The notes under the pieces were generated by a model. It made no database searches. It had not been told where the DNA came from and saw nothing but the letters and a program-made list of their open reading frames with translations. A stretch of DNA of 64,000 nucleotides, taken from Corythucha ciliata. Its lineage: Eukaryota > Arthropoda > Insecta > Hemiptera > Tingidae. A program made the translations under genes and the position numbers. The stretch is from NCBI GenBank assembly GCA_038030265.1, contig CM075937.1:30422198-30486197 (forward strand). The letters run 5' to 3'. Of the stretch, positions 42,836 through 54,700 are shown in pieces. How positions within the stretch are numbered: position 1 is the first letter of the stretch; each line of letters starts with the position of its first letter.

Positions 42836-43435
42836 CGTTTGTCGCCCGGAACTACACCATCCGCACTGAAGGTACCGATAACCTTTCAATTTATTTGGGG
42901 GCGCCCAGAAGTTCATGACCGGCCCTGGTCCCCTCTTTGAGTGAAACGATAAAGAGCGTGACTACCAGGGTCCGTATTCACAGTCGTCACTTAAGCTAGT
43001 GCTTGCTTATTTCGATTCATAACAGATGGTTCACTAAATATAACAACCGATTTGAAGTTGTTCACGGTAATGTTCAGCTCATGTGACGACTATGAATATG
43101 AGCCAAAAGCCGCCTTCACACACGATCTGATCATGTTGATCTGTGGGCGGCAAGTTCTAGCTTTGGGCTGTGGGGGCTAGAGCCCTTCACAATAAATTGG
43201 TGGTTAAAGCCGCAATTACCCGGACATAAAATTCATATCTTGTGCTAGTTAGCATTTGAAAATTAGCTGGCTTTGTTGCTCTAGGCAAAGCAATCGTGGA
43301 TAAAGGACTGCTGGTGACGTCAGTCTCTACCCCTCCAGACAAATAAGGGTCGTGGCATCTGCTGTCTGATAGAAGAGTTTAGAAACCTTGTGTTAAGCTA
43401 TTTTTTGCCTTATTTGTTGCATGCACAAGGTCTTA

Positions 43436-43636
43436 CCAGATTCTGTTTCAATTTTTTAGCGAACGATTGTTAAATTAGTGGTACTGAGGGAACGACAACC
43501 ACGAATGTTCTGTTCGCATGTTGTTATTGCGTGTCTCTCGAAAAATTACTAATCTCTTGCTTTTGAATATGCATGAATCGTTTGGTTTTCCATGCCAATT
43601 GGATTTGGTGTTAGTTCGGGTGAGATCTTGGTCACA
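43436..43636 (+). promoter_or_regulatory. Conserved 5' flank of odorant receptor gene D
   Basis: Closely matches 28950-29175 of C, apart from a deletion of about 20 bp at 43590 that creates an in-frame ATG (43592) 45 bp upstream of the conserved start. Confidence 0.6.
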
Positions 43637-46612
43637 ATGAAGTGGGGATTGTTTTTCGGGAAAAGTGAGCAAGTTCAGAAATCAATGAGGGAAGAATTCG
43701 GCTTTCTTCTGGACCTGTCCCTCTTGACAATTGATCTTAACTGTAAATGGCGTTTCCTTAAATATGCCCACTTGATTACATTTTCTATTGCGCACACCAT
43801 AATTCTACCAGTAGGTTTCGTGGAGACCCTGATGCTCAGATCAGAGTTATTTTATTTCAGTCAAAGTCTACATTACACCCTGCTTGGAATTATAGGTCTA
43901 ATTTTTGTCCTCATAGTGAACGTCAATAATGAGTCCTTTTACGACGTTCATCGGACTTGGGCTTCAAAATTCTTCGATTACCACGAACCGCGTTGGCCTG
44001 AAGTTGAACAAATAAAACAAGAGATCCTGGAGGAACGGAAGACATTTATTATTCTTCCAGTCATTGTTTGTATGATTGGCCTCGTCCTCCTCGTTGCTCT
44101 GTTTCTTGACGAATGGATGGGCGTCTTTTCACGGTCATATGTCAACGGCGTGAACGTTCGTCTCATAATTCCTTTTTTGGTACCATTTGATAGTCACGAA
44201 GGTTTCGCGTACTTCGCCGTTTCGGCGTTTCTTCTTGTTGAAGTAGCTTTTACTGTGGCGTCGATAGCAGCGGCAGGATTCTTCTATGCTGTCATTTCGC
44301 AACGACTCCTACTTCATCTGAGAATTCTTCGTTGGTCCGGACGGCATATTCATGATCGCGCATCGGCCCTATGCCGAATGAATTTTGCAGAAGCTTCGAG
44401 TGAGAAGTGTCTCGATGCCTCCGAGGATTTTCAACGATGCCTTTTGATGTGTTTAAAGAAGAACATTGCACACTATCAGCGTATAAGAAGGTACTACCTA
44501 CACCGATCTCATTTGTTGATTTTAATATTCTTCTTTTGCGTCAAATGGAAATTTATATTAAACGTATAATTTTATAAACAATAATTGTACAACAGCAGTT
44601 TTCACCCTCAACAGCTGCTAACCTCGGAGTTGGGCTTTGCTCTTTCCCACAACTAGAACATTGTTTTCCTAGGCCAACTCCCTGCCTTTGTCCGTCTGTT
44701 TTGTCCTCCATCAAGTTGTCAACGTCTATAGATTTTGCTGGGCCGCTCCGGATTCGAAAAAACGCTTGTTTTTTGCTACTTTTAAAGGATTTTGGCCATA
44801 AGGGGCCAGTTTTGAAAGGATCGGCTGCAATTGTCGATCTGTCATACTAATAATTCATGTCTGGCACTGAAGGGAAACACTATGAAAAAAGGCCCAGGTT
44901 CTTGAGAAGGTTAAAACCTTTTCAATTTCGAAAAAAATGTGGGAAAATGTGAAATAGGACGATACCGTGGGGTGCCTCGACGCGTGGAATCCGAAAATTA
45001 AGACGAATTTTCGATCAAGCTGTTGAAGGGGTTCTTCTCGTAGTGCCACTGTTTTGAGTCGCTTTATCAAGTTTTCAGGGACGCACAAGTTATTCCGTCA
45101 ACGGCGGTCGACAGGTCGCAGTCCTAATAAAGTTCAAAGACAAGCCTCGTCGAAGGTCGTTAGGTGTGGAAAAATTATTTCCGTAAAAATTAGTACATTT
45201 CGCGTTAACAGTGAAAAAAGTGGTGTTTTCCTCACTGTAACCTCCCTGCGAAAGTAGAACTTTGCCTCTCAAGAGAGGAAAAATATTTTTTCTCACTACA
45301 GTGAGGAAAAGTTGAAATGTCAGGCTAAAAAGCTGTGATTCTTCACTCTTAATCTTGGGGAAGATAGCATTGAATGAGAGAGTGGAAAGTGGTACTTTAC
45401 ATGCGAGTTGTCGTAAGCTCTCGAGTTGTGAACGATATTTTTCGCTTTACCCAACCTGAGAAAGGGGGATTGTTAAATATACAAAAAAATCAAAAATAAT
45501 GTTTTGTTTTTGTACGAAACGATAAATCAAATAAAAAATTGATTTAAGTCATCCAACCAATACAAAACACACCGCACTCCACGAGAAAGCGAAGGTCACA
45601 AAAGGCCAGAGGTTCCTATTATGCTATCTTTCCCAAGGTTAAGAGTGAAGAATCACAGCTGTTTAGCCTGACTTTTCAGCTTTTCCTCACTGCAGTGAGC
45701 AAAAATACTTTTCATCCCTTGAGAGGCAAAGTTCTACTTTCGCAGGGAGGTTACAATGAGGGAAACACCACCGTTTTCACAGGTAACGCGAAAACGAATT
45801 TTTCCCCTTCCAATAATTCCCCGTCCACTCCTACCTCTTAAATCGTCTTTCTTATTTATGTGTTGAGAAAATAACTTTGAGTAACTTGTTATTGCTGTTA
45901 TACATATGCCTGCTATGGACGAATCTGAAGCTATCACCACTTATTCACGAAGAACTTGGCGAGCTTCATGCTTCTCTGCGCCTTTATTGTGGGAACCATC
46001 GTTATCGCTCTGTCGATGGTCGTCCTGAACGAGGTAAGAGGCATGTAGGGCATGGACGGGACGTGAGATCACAGCTGGTCAAGATTAGTGTGGCATCATC
46101 CGCCCTCTATGTTCTGTGATGTTTAATAGTTAAATTTTATTTAAAATCGATTGCAGGGTAAGCTGACTCCTGGTAACATGCTGTCCTTCACAAGTATGGG
46201 GCTGGCAGAAGTGGGAAATATGTTTTTGGTGTGCAGCTACGGCGAGAGAATCAGTACTGAGGTACATTACCATCATTTTTACTTCTACGCTTTTGCCGAT
46301 GGCATATATGTAATTAAATGTGAACGCTGTCCAGTGCGAAAAGCTTGTTGAAGACCTGTATTTCACCCCTTGGTACAATTACAACATGGAGTTCAAGAAG
46401 CTGCTCATCATCTTCAAATCTCTAATAAAAAAGCCTTTGACCATTAAAGCGGGTGGTATCGTTGTCGTCAATTTGAACACATTTAGTTCGGTAAGGAAAC
46501 AATGGACGTGCAATCCCTCTGAGTCTTATTTTTTTATTATTAGATTATGAATACGGCCTACTCATACTTCAACTTGCTTAACGCAAGCAAACGTAAGAAG
46601 TCACACAATTAA
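43637..46612 (+). CDS. Odorant receptor gene D, five exons, 428 aa, intact
   Basis: Exons: 43637-44490, 45931-46033, 46157-46261, 46335-46490, 46544-46612. All splice sites are GT-AG and the phases (2, 0, 0, 0) give 428 codons plus stop. Membrane segments lie at about residues 42-66, 74-96, 137-157 and 190-220 in exon 1, segment five in exon 2, six in exon 3 (MLSFTSMGLAEVGNMFLV), seven across exons 4-5, ending NTAYSYFNLL. This C-terminal signature separates it from gustatory receptors. It should act as an odour-binding subunit in an Orco-containing channel. The conserved MKW start is preferred over an in-frame ATG 45 bp upstream, which C and A lack. The gene is compact (3 kb). C is its nearest paralogue. 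Confidence 0.92.
45165..45850. mobile_element. Foldback element in intron 1 of gene D
   Basis: Left arm 45165-45470 and right arm 45600-45850 are inverted complements (GAAAGTAGAACTTTGCCTCTC against its complement; AGCTGTGATTCTTCACTCTTAA). The loop of about 130 bp is AT-rich. The same element, in the same place, is in gene C with its loop disrupted, so the insertion is older than the C/D duplication. It ends about 80 bp before exon 2. Confidence 0.85.
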
Positions 46613-46635
46613 ATTTTATCACATTTGTAGAGAAA

Positions 46636-46645
46636 AATAAATAAA
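46636..46645 (+). promoter_or_regulatory. Polyadenylation signal of gene D
   Basis: Two overlapping AATAAA hexamers start 24 and 28 bases after the stop. The equivalent position in C reads AATGAAA, so the signal is lost or moved there. Confidence 0.65.
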
Positions 46646-46806
46646 AAACTCAATGATGTTCGCTTTGAAAAAGTAGTCCTACTGTTTTGATTTGCACAGT
46701 TCCACTTGAATAGAAATAAGAAACACCAAGTAGTGGAAGAAGAAGAAGGGGGAAAGAAAATAAACAATGCATTTTTGTTTCCTTCTACTCAGTTCCTTGT
46801 ATGCTT

Positions 46807-46913
46807 AATACACTGTGTATTCGATTCAATGCTCTTGTCATATAAAGTGCATGTAGGTAAGACGGTACAAGAAAAAATATAATAAATTGTAATATCCTTT
46901 GATCACCTCCCAT
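46807..46913. repeat. Block inverted relative to gene C 3' flank
   Basis: The 107 bp are the reverse complement of 38830-38937, while the flanking TGTATGCTT on the left is in the same orientation in both copies. See findings. Confidence 0.85.
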
Positions 46914-46914
46914 A

Positions 46915-47435
46915 GATTCGCTCGCTGAAAATGGCTATAAACAGACGATTCGTGTCCTAAAAATAACAAAAACGCCACAAAAATTTCAAAATTTCTATTC
47001 CCGTTCTCAAAAATGTCCAAACTGTCCATTCATGACCTGCAGATAGAACTTCCGGTTTACGGCAATCAAAATGGCTAAGCTGACTATCTGAGCCCATAAA
47101 AGGGACAGACTGGCACTAATGGATTAATTTACCAATTCCCGCGCTACTCGTTACTTGTTCCGGCCGTCACAACCTTATTCCAACGGATCGACTTCTCCCC
47201 CCACCTATTGCTTTCCTGTGTTAATCAAATTACTTCTCTCGGGCGATACGGTTCGCTTTTCCCGCTAAACTGACTAATTTGTGCTCGAAAACTGGCAGCA
47301 TGGACCTTGTGCGCGCTGAAAATTGAATGAAGGGAGGGAGGGGCGCTGAGAATGGAAGGAAAGAGTGCCCCATATGCTTCCTCCCATAAATCCCCCCCGT
47401 TTGATACTGAAAGGAGGGACGAAAGATAGCGTATG
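46915..47435. other. No gene recognised
   Basis: Beyond the C/D homology. Non-coding by eye; short G-rich GGAGGGAGGGGCG run at 47332-47345. Confidence 0.3.
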
Positions 47436-47439
47436 GTTC

Positions 47440-47770
47440 TTCAAAAACCAGATTTCGCAGGATTCAATAACTGAAAACCTTCATTTCGCTGGTTCCGGTA
47501 TTCAAAAAACCAATTTCGCGTGGGATAGTCGTTGAAAAAAGAAATTTTGCGTTTTGAGCTCTTTCAGTAAGCAATTTTGCGTGTTTGGTTGACTCTAGAA
47601 AACAGTTTTCTTGGCGGGACACAGCTTTTGCTAATCCACCAGGGCCAGTACGAATGATGATATTTATGTATACCTGATGTGTAAATGTTGAGCGTGAATT
47701 TCGTGGGTTCGATTTTCCAACAATCCATTTTCTCTGTTTCACCTTTTAAAAAACCAAACTTCGTGTAGTT
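47440..47770. repeat. Degenerate minisatellite, AACCAATTTCGCGTGG type
   Basis: Units of about 30-45 bp with AAAAACCAAATTTCGCG(T/G) recur with much variation. Similar in style to, but distinct from, family 1. A minus-strand frame crosses it, but its composition is that of the repeat. Confidence 0.55.
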
Positions 47771-49150
47771 GGAGCCACAGATGTCGGCTCTGTCAACTTT
47801 TTTCACCTCACTCTTGGTGTTGAGGTGGAGTGTTGGGAGCTCCGCTGCCCCATGTCGCCCTGCTGGGCCTGGGGGTTGTCGACTGCTAGGCCCCCCGAGA
47901 GGGAATGGCGCCGCCAATACTCGGCTTTCGGGGCACCTTTTTGCAGGTTTTACGGCACCCTCTCTCAACCGATAGCCATTGGGAGGGGGGGAAGCCTATA
48001 ATATGGAACGCCACGGAACTCGATTTGAAGAAAATCGCAAGAAAAGTGGTCAATTATTAGCCAACGACGTACGCCGTACATTTTTTGGTCAACGTGAATT
48101 CTCGACTGTGCCCCACTCATGAACATATTCATGTTGAAAAAATTAAAAACCTATCAGTACGACAGTGATGCCTCATTTGAACTAATGCCCAGGGCGGGCC
48201 GCGTGCGCATATCCTACGCCAGCGTGTACATAGGTGGCGTAAAATGGTCATGTTACCTATCACTGAATATAGGGAGACCTGAATTCATGCTGAAAGCTGA
48301 AAAACCCGAACGAGAACCACGTTTGACACCACAAAGATGAGACCAATAGGACATTTTCCAAAACGAAATGCACCAGAAAAACTATAGTGCCTAAACATAG
48401 TAAAATGCGTTACCTTGCAGGGATTGCCCAGCTGAATACTCTGTTCGTAAAACCTATAATTTCATCCCGTGCTATAGTTTTCATCACCCTCTTTTCTTTT
48501 TGACCACTTTTTCCTTCTTTTTAATCCCTAACTAATTAAAACGCCCTCCTCTTTATCCTTAATTAAACGGAGGGTTTTCCTCTTAAAGCGAGTCCCTTCC
48601 AAGAGTCTAATAAGCAGAGTTGCAATATTGTTCAATTGAAACTTAGGTAAGTAATGAAACAACTAAACAAGCAGAACTGCTTATTGGACGGAGCAGGGTG
48701 GAGAAGTTTCTATTTCATTGTTGCATGAAGCGTTGCACGCATGAAGAGCCTGTTGGGTTGTCACCAGTAAAACATATTGCAGCCGGGCTTGATTAATAGG
48801 GAACTTGCAAGGGTCAAAATGTTGGATAAAAATTTATTGCTGACTGACAATTTTGGTACCGGAAAAAGAGTTATCTTGAGTTAAATTGTTTTTAAAACCA
48901 GCCACTAATTAGCAAATTAGCAATAAAATAATCGTTATTTTTTATGCCCACGAAACCGTCATCTGATTGGGTGAGCACCAGTGACATGGCTAAACGGGCT
49001 GACACGGTCGACCCATCCCTCACACCCACTACTTGTACATGCTTTTCGACGTCGTTTGCATTAATTTTATTCGGATATTTATGTTTAACGTGAACCGCAA
49101 AATAATGTTACAAGCCAATGCCACACACTTATTTATTTATGAAATTGCTT
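47771..49150. other. No gene recognised; one shared repeat phrase
   Basis: GAGACCAATAG...CATTTTC at 48340-48360 matches 8550-8576. Frame 48119-48340 (73 codons) has no recognised motif. GC-rich patch at 47830-47930. Confidence 0.35.
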
Positions 49151-49156
49151 TGTGGC

Positions 49157-49383
49157 AAGTACTATCTGCGCGCCGAAAGAATACCCTGACGAAAAATTCC
49201 CTCGTCTGATATACTGCCTTTTCTAAAAAAGACGTGCGCCCACTGAGCAAGGAGGCAGACCACCGACCTGCAGAGGGGTAAGAGGAACCCTGTCAATCAT
49301 CGAAGAGCCGAATGTTTTTGAGGCTGTAATACAAGTGTTACAATTCTTTATCAGGGGCATTCTTTCGGCGCGCGGATAGTACG
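49157..49383. mobile_element. MITE, TIR GTACTATCTGCGCGCCGAAA
   Basis: About 30-bp terminal inverted repeats (49157-49187 with 49350-49383), one or two mismatches, 227 bp overall, no coding capacity. Target duplication not evident. Confidence 0.8.
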
Positions 49384-49738
49384 CTACCTAGCAATAACCT
49401 TCGCTCTCATGCTTCTTGATTGAGTCGGGATTCAGTTAATTTCCATGCCCGTTTTTCGACTTGTGTTGTGTTGCTCGTGTTTTTGTGTTCTGATTTTTCC
49501 TGATTTCCTCTTTTCTTGTGTCTATTCTCTTTGAGTCACAATTCCCGTCTCATTTCAAGCGTTCTTTTCAGAACGCCTACCTTTCTCTCTATTTTCTCGA
49601 CACCTTCATACCATCAGCCAGTCCTGGATGAGCTGTTTGTTTTGCTCGACTTCCCTTCACGCCTGTGAGATTTTGAGAATTTATTTCTTGATATCTGATG
49701 TAAATATTCTACTCGTTACCGCTCAGTACTATGACAGC
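49384..49738. other. No gene; C/T-rich stretch
   Basis: Pyrimidine-rich sequence without a supported reading frame. A similar pyrimidine-rich character is seen at 62200-62700. Confidence 0.3.
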
Positions 49739-49781
49739 GAAAGCTGCCGACAGTCCCATTCAACCGGAAGAACATAGCCAC

Positions 49782-50027
49782 TATAGTCGGATCGGCGAAA
49801 GAATGTGCATGAGTGGTGGGAGGCCATAAGCCCGTTTTTCCCCTCTCTTAACGTGATTCTCTACTTCTCCTCTTATTATCAAACAACTGCAACCAATAAC
49901 AGAGAGTTTAACCGATAAAATAGGAGAGGCTCCTCTCAGGTGATGGTGTGGTAGCGGTAAGTCATGTGGGTTTAGGAAAAAGAGAGAGGGTAATTTCATG
50001 CACATTCTTTCACCGATCCGACTATAG
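49782..50027. mobile_element. MITE, TIR TAGTCGGATCGGCGAAAGAA, TA target site
   Basis: About 29-bp inverted ends (to TGCATGA on each side) directly flanked by TA, 246 bp long. The TA duplication suggests Tc1/mariner mobilisation. The interior contains an ACTTACCGCTACCACACC-like stretch on the minus strand and no gene. It sits inside the next repeat array. Confidence 0.85.
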
Positions 50028-50720
50028 TCTCATTCGAAAGGTTTTATGGAGCTGATTACGAATATGATGGTCTGCCGCCGTCTGCCTGGGGCATTTGCCC
50101 TCTATGGGTAGTCAAACTCACTAAATTCGGGAAATTTGCATTGACCGGAAATATCCATAATTCAGGAAGTTTGACTGGCCACCGAGGGCAAATGCTCCAG
50201 GCAAACGACCATATTTGTAATCGGCTCCATAAAACCTTTTGAATAATACCAGTTTCAGGACTACGTTCTTCAGGTCAAGTAAAATTTCCCAAATTTAGTG
50301 AGTTTGACGAGCCACAGAGGGCAAATGTCCCAGGTAGACGGTGGCAGACGATCATAATTATTTGTAATCAGCTCCATAAAATCTTTCGAATGAGACTAGT
50401 TTTAGGACTATGGTCTTCCGGTTTATTGATTTCCCTCTGCGCAGTTTTACTGGCCACCGAGAGCAAATGCCCCGAGTAGACGGTCATATTCGATATCAGC
50501 TCCATAAAACCTTTCGAATGAAGCCAGTTTCAGGACTATGTTCTTCCGGTTAAATTCATGTCCAAAATTGAGGACTTTAATTAGCTATAAAATCCTTAGG
50601 TCCCAGATACAGCATGGCAGACTCCTGGACTCGAGAATAAAGGGGCGTACGCTATCATTTTCCACACCTTCGTGACCATGTTCTTCCGGTTGAATGGGAC
50701 TGTCGCTATCTCTCGGTGTA
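50028..50720. repeat. Complex repeat array (GCTCCATAAAACCTTTCGAAT units)
   Basis: Units of about 120-150 bp carry GCTCCATAAAAC(C)TTTCGAATGA, CAGTTTCAGGACTA, GTTCTTCCGGT, GGCCACCGAGGGCAAATGC and AGACGG. The first unit is inverted. The outermost CAGTCCCATTCAACCGGAAG (49754) and its complement (50687-50706) close the array into a larger palindrome. Non-coding. Confidence 0.75.
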
Positions 50721-50794
50721 CAAGTTGTGATTGCCATTGAGTCGTTGTCAACAGAGTGGACGGTTAATTTTTCTTTCCGGTCTTCGCTCTTTAG

Positions 50795-50997
50795 TGACGG
50801 TGGATAAGAAAAAGAATGATAAATGTTGTTGTGTGCCACAATGTCAAAACACAAATTTTTCGACTCACGATAAGTTGTACATGTCCGTGCCTAAAAGAGA
50901 ACCGGATAGAACCAAATGGTTCAGAGCGTGCCGTCACAAAGAATTAACTCCTACGTCGTTGAAATCAACGCTTCATTGTTGCGAAGATTACTTCAAC
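50795..50997 (+). CDS. THAP-type zinc-finger exon (single exon of a partial gene)
   Basis: Exon bounded by CTCTTTAG and AAC|GTAAGT, one open frame of about 67 codons. CCCVPQCQNTN gives the first Cys pair, then SVPK, the invariant Trp in RTKWFRAC, and a last pair in HCCEDYFN. This is the C2CH THAP fold, a DNA-binding module of P-element transposases and of host regulators. Where Cys-x-x-His is expected there is Cys-x-x-Tyr, so the fourth zinc ligand may be lost. No partner exons are recognised nearby. It may be a P-element relic or one exon of a host gene. It directly follows the palindromic array at 49739-50720. Confidence 0.7.
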
Positions 50998-51380
50998 GTA
51001 AGTACAAACTTATTATGCCAGTCGTTTTCCTCGTCAATCGTGTGGCCAACCGAGTAAGGCTTGGCGCTAACCTTGTGTTCTGGGGTGATCCTAGCGAAAA
51101 CCTCAACAATATTTCTTTGCCTGCAAAGCTCGACGTAGCCGACACATTTACCTCCTTATTGTTTTCGCGATGATAAAATATAGATTTAAAGTTACTATAC
51201 ATAAAAAACCATGGTGCACCAGCTTAAGGTCGACGAAGTCAGTTTTAGCGCTCAAAGACAGCGATTTTGTAAACAAAATACACGTTTTTCTTGATTGGAT
51301 AAGCTCTTCAGGCTAAGCAAAACTTTGAACCCCCAACGACACTTTACGACGAAGTGTAACGTTATTTATCAGTTGTATAG
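50998..51380. other. No gene recognised downstream of the THAP exon
   Basis: Starts with the donor of the THAP exon, so it is probably intron. No further exon could be supported. Confidence 0.3.
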
Positions 51381-51383
51381 GTA

Positions 51384-51751
51384 AGGAACCTTTAAAGACG
51401 AGTAGACGCATACGGCGCCATGTTCGTTCTTATCAGTTTAATAAGTATGGTTGGGGGTGGTTTGTTGATATCGACAAAAGGTGGATTTTACAAGACTGAT
51501 AATTGATAAGAGTGAACATGGCGTCTGTGATTTTTCCTGTCTCATTATAGGTTCTCTAGTATAGGTAAGGAACCTTTAAAGAAGAGTAGACGCATACGGC
51601 GCCATGTTCGTTCTTATCAGTTTAATAAGAATGGTTGGGGGTGGTTTGTTGACATCCATAAAACATCAACAAAAGGTGGATTTTACTAACTGATAATTGA
51701 TAAGAGCGAACATGGCGTCTGTGATTTTACCTGTCTGATTATAGGTTCTCT
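51384..51751. mobile_element. Tandem pair of the AGGAACCT MITE sharing GTATAGGTA
   Basis: Units 51384-51557 and 51568-51751 are about 95% identical and related to 22537-22705. GTATAGGTA stands before the first, between them, and after the second, so the 9-bp word looks like a target duplication shared by both. Unit ends are AGGAACCT and AGGTTCTCT. Non-coding. Confidence 0.85.
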
Positions 51752-54700
51752 AGTATAGGTAGAGCACTATAGTTATCACACAGGTAAGGACAGCCTTCAT
51801 CTTGGGACCCAACGTGATAAATAAGATAAGGTGATAATGGTATCTTACCATTTGGGAATTATAATAATGTGAAATATAATTCGTATAAGTAAAAGGATTT
51901 GTACTTTTCATGAAAATCTCGAATTTTTAGCGTGCGCGAAACACAGTGCGATGAACACGACCGTACCACAGCTGCCCATTCACGTGCATTTCGTCTACTT
52001 TGTTCTTAGTTGTTGTAACGTTCACGTTGTGGTTAGAACATGTCATCAGAGGAAATTAATTAAACTTCTATTTTGAAAATTATTTATGAATAATTAAAGA
52101 ACCTACGATGAATACAATCACCTCTGCAAAAAAGACAAAAAAAAGGCCGTGTCGCTTTACATCTGAAACTATTAAGTAAGACTAATGAAAATAAATCGGT
52201 TTGGCAAAGAAAACGTTTTCGCAAATTTAATTTGCTATTAATTTTATTCAAAGAGGGAAAGGGTGGTCTTTGGCGTTACGACGTTTACGGGCTGAAGTCA
52301 TAAAAACAAAATTAGTCACATTTTCCGTGACCCACTGCAGCAGTTCAGTCCATTTACATTTTTTCTTATAGTAAGTTCACTCCCCAGCTGCCCCAGCACA
52401 CGGAGAAATAAAATACGTTCGTACATACAGGCTTTAACAAATTTTTGATTAAATAATGAGGAAGGTGCACATATCAGAAATTTTGGTCTCTGACGCTTTT
52501 TTATTGTGAAATTCGGTTAAATAACCCGATTGGCATCCTTTTTCACTATAAAAATGAATGCAATATATTTAAAATATTAAATTTTTATGTACGGACAGGG
52601 TTCGAGGGGGTAACTACCTACCTCAGCCCCTGTGTGACGTACCAGAGCTTGCACGAGGCTACTACATACACTTCTGAAGCATTGGGGCGGTATATTTTCT
52701 CACTCATCAACCTCTCACATACGTTTTTGTTTATTTTTTGGTTTATTAATTGTGGCTTGTGCGGGCTCGTGTTTATTTTCTTCGAGGCGACTTCTTCGTT
52801 TAATCCATAAAAAAGGTGAGACATTTCGTCCGCGAACGATTTACTTCGTTGAAACATTGTTTTATTAAACTTATACTTGTCCCATTAGAGATCATAAATG
52901 ACCCAGGTGGAATTTGACAGGCCGATTCAAATAATCTGCCGACCGTAACAATCTGGGAGCTTTGTGAATACATTGCCGAAGTTTTCAAAATCTCTACGGA
53001 AATTCAAAACTCCAAATTGCAGAGGAGCGTGTGTTTCGTCCCAATTTATTTTATTTTTTGTATTTTAATTCTTTGTTTTTAAATTGTAAAAATTAGTTTC
53101 ATGGCTGTCGGCTCTCCCAGCTTTCCCTTGTTTTCCCTCCTTTTTGCACAAAACCCCACTCACAAAATAACGACGAGTTTCACAACCGTCTCTCGCTCGC
53201 GGGTTTTTGTATGTACCTACTTTTCCGCTCATGCAGTAAAATAAATTTCGTACGTGACTAAATTATAAAATCGTCGTGTTGAAAGGGGCAAAGTTAAGAG
53301 CCCTTTTAATTACAATTTTTCGAACCCAATCGGAACATCGGTCACCGCATCATTGTCGTTAAGGTGAGTTCCTCTCCCCCAATTCCCATTTGTTGAAAAA
53401 AATACAGTCCACTTAGAATTACACAAAACAGCTTGTATAAGTGTAAGTTAATAAATGGCGCATAAGTATCGGATTCATCATTTCTCCTGTGTTTTTTTAG
53501 TCAGGTCGGGCCGAAAAACTTATGGAGACCAAATTGAACGTCCAATGAACTACGTCCAATGAAAAAGAGAGGGAAGCTCAGTAAAAGTATACAGACATCA
53601 TAGTCAATTACCTAATTGTTATATGTATAATAAAAAAACTTATTTGATTTTATCAATCACTATCAAAACAAAAAAGATTATTATATTTTGCTTCAGTATA
53701 ATGTATAAACTACCGCAGTAGGACTCAATCTGAAATAATTACGTTACACATGTTATAGGCAGGAGGGGCAGAGTATAAAATCGCTTGGAGGGAAAACAGA
53801 AATTTCAAATTAGCTACTTTCAAACATTTTTTAAATGGTTTTATTGATGAATAATTCGTTAGAAATACATCTCATCGTGTTTATGAGTGACCACGCTTTC
53901 AGAATAAAAAATAAAAACAAATTATGTTTCTTCCTCATTTGAACTCAAATGCATTCTTAAAGAAAATAAAAACCAGAGGGTTTGAAGTTATCAAGAGATG
54001 ATACAGTACCAATTTTATCTCCAGGGTCCCAATATGGAGGCTGTCTTTACTCGTAGTTTATAGAGCCTTAGTATAGGTACTTACTTTAACATTTTCACTC
54101 CACGTGATTTTACACCGCCGTCAATCATTGAATGAATAAAAGACACTACCGAAAAGACAGAAACTTACGGAAGATCGTGGGAATCTGCTCATGGCAAATT
54201 ATTTTAAAAAAAATTATATAATGCAATTTATTAATGCAAATATGTGGATGCGCTTCTTTTCCGACTAGGTTCACTTATCAAGTTATCAAGCCTCCTTCAC
54301 TTCTAGAACCTTAGATGAAACCAGATGAAACTTCGATATTAGGTAGCTACCTTCTTTAAATGAAATCTAAAGCCACAGCTCATCTCAGTTGAATTTAAAT
54401 ATAATTTGAGGAATTTTTTCGTTCAAACCGCTAAACATAGAATACATTTCAAGAAAACGTGATGTGATGTCACGAGAAATACAAGATGGTCCCTTGATGA
54501 GTGGGTGGAGGATGGTTGGGGGATTCTTCGAAAATTCAAACTTTCAAAAAATAATTAAAATTCTAATGTTCGGTTTATGTACATGAACTATACACCAATA
54601 TTTTTATAATTCAATATCTGTTCGAAAACAAAAATCCAAAAAATGTGCAAGTTCCTTATTGAAGATGCTTGCATAATAATGTATAAACGCTACAACAACC

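Noticed and set aside
45877..46119. 80-codon plus frame over exon 2 of D
   Set aside because: It is in the wrong frame. The frame joined by phase to exon 1 gives the hydrophobic fifth membrane segment and stops at a splice donor.
43637..46612. Gustatory receptor as alternative family for C and D
   Set aside because: The C-terminal NTAYSYFNLL and the exon structure fit the odorant receptor signature; the gustatory TYhhhhhQF motif is absent.
47564..47968. 134-codon minus frame
   Set aside because: Half of it lies in a degenerate minisatellite and the rest is a GC-rich patch; no motif or start context.
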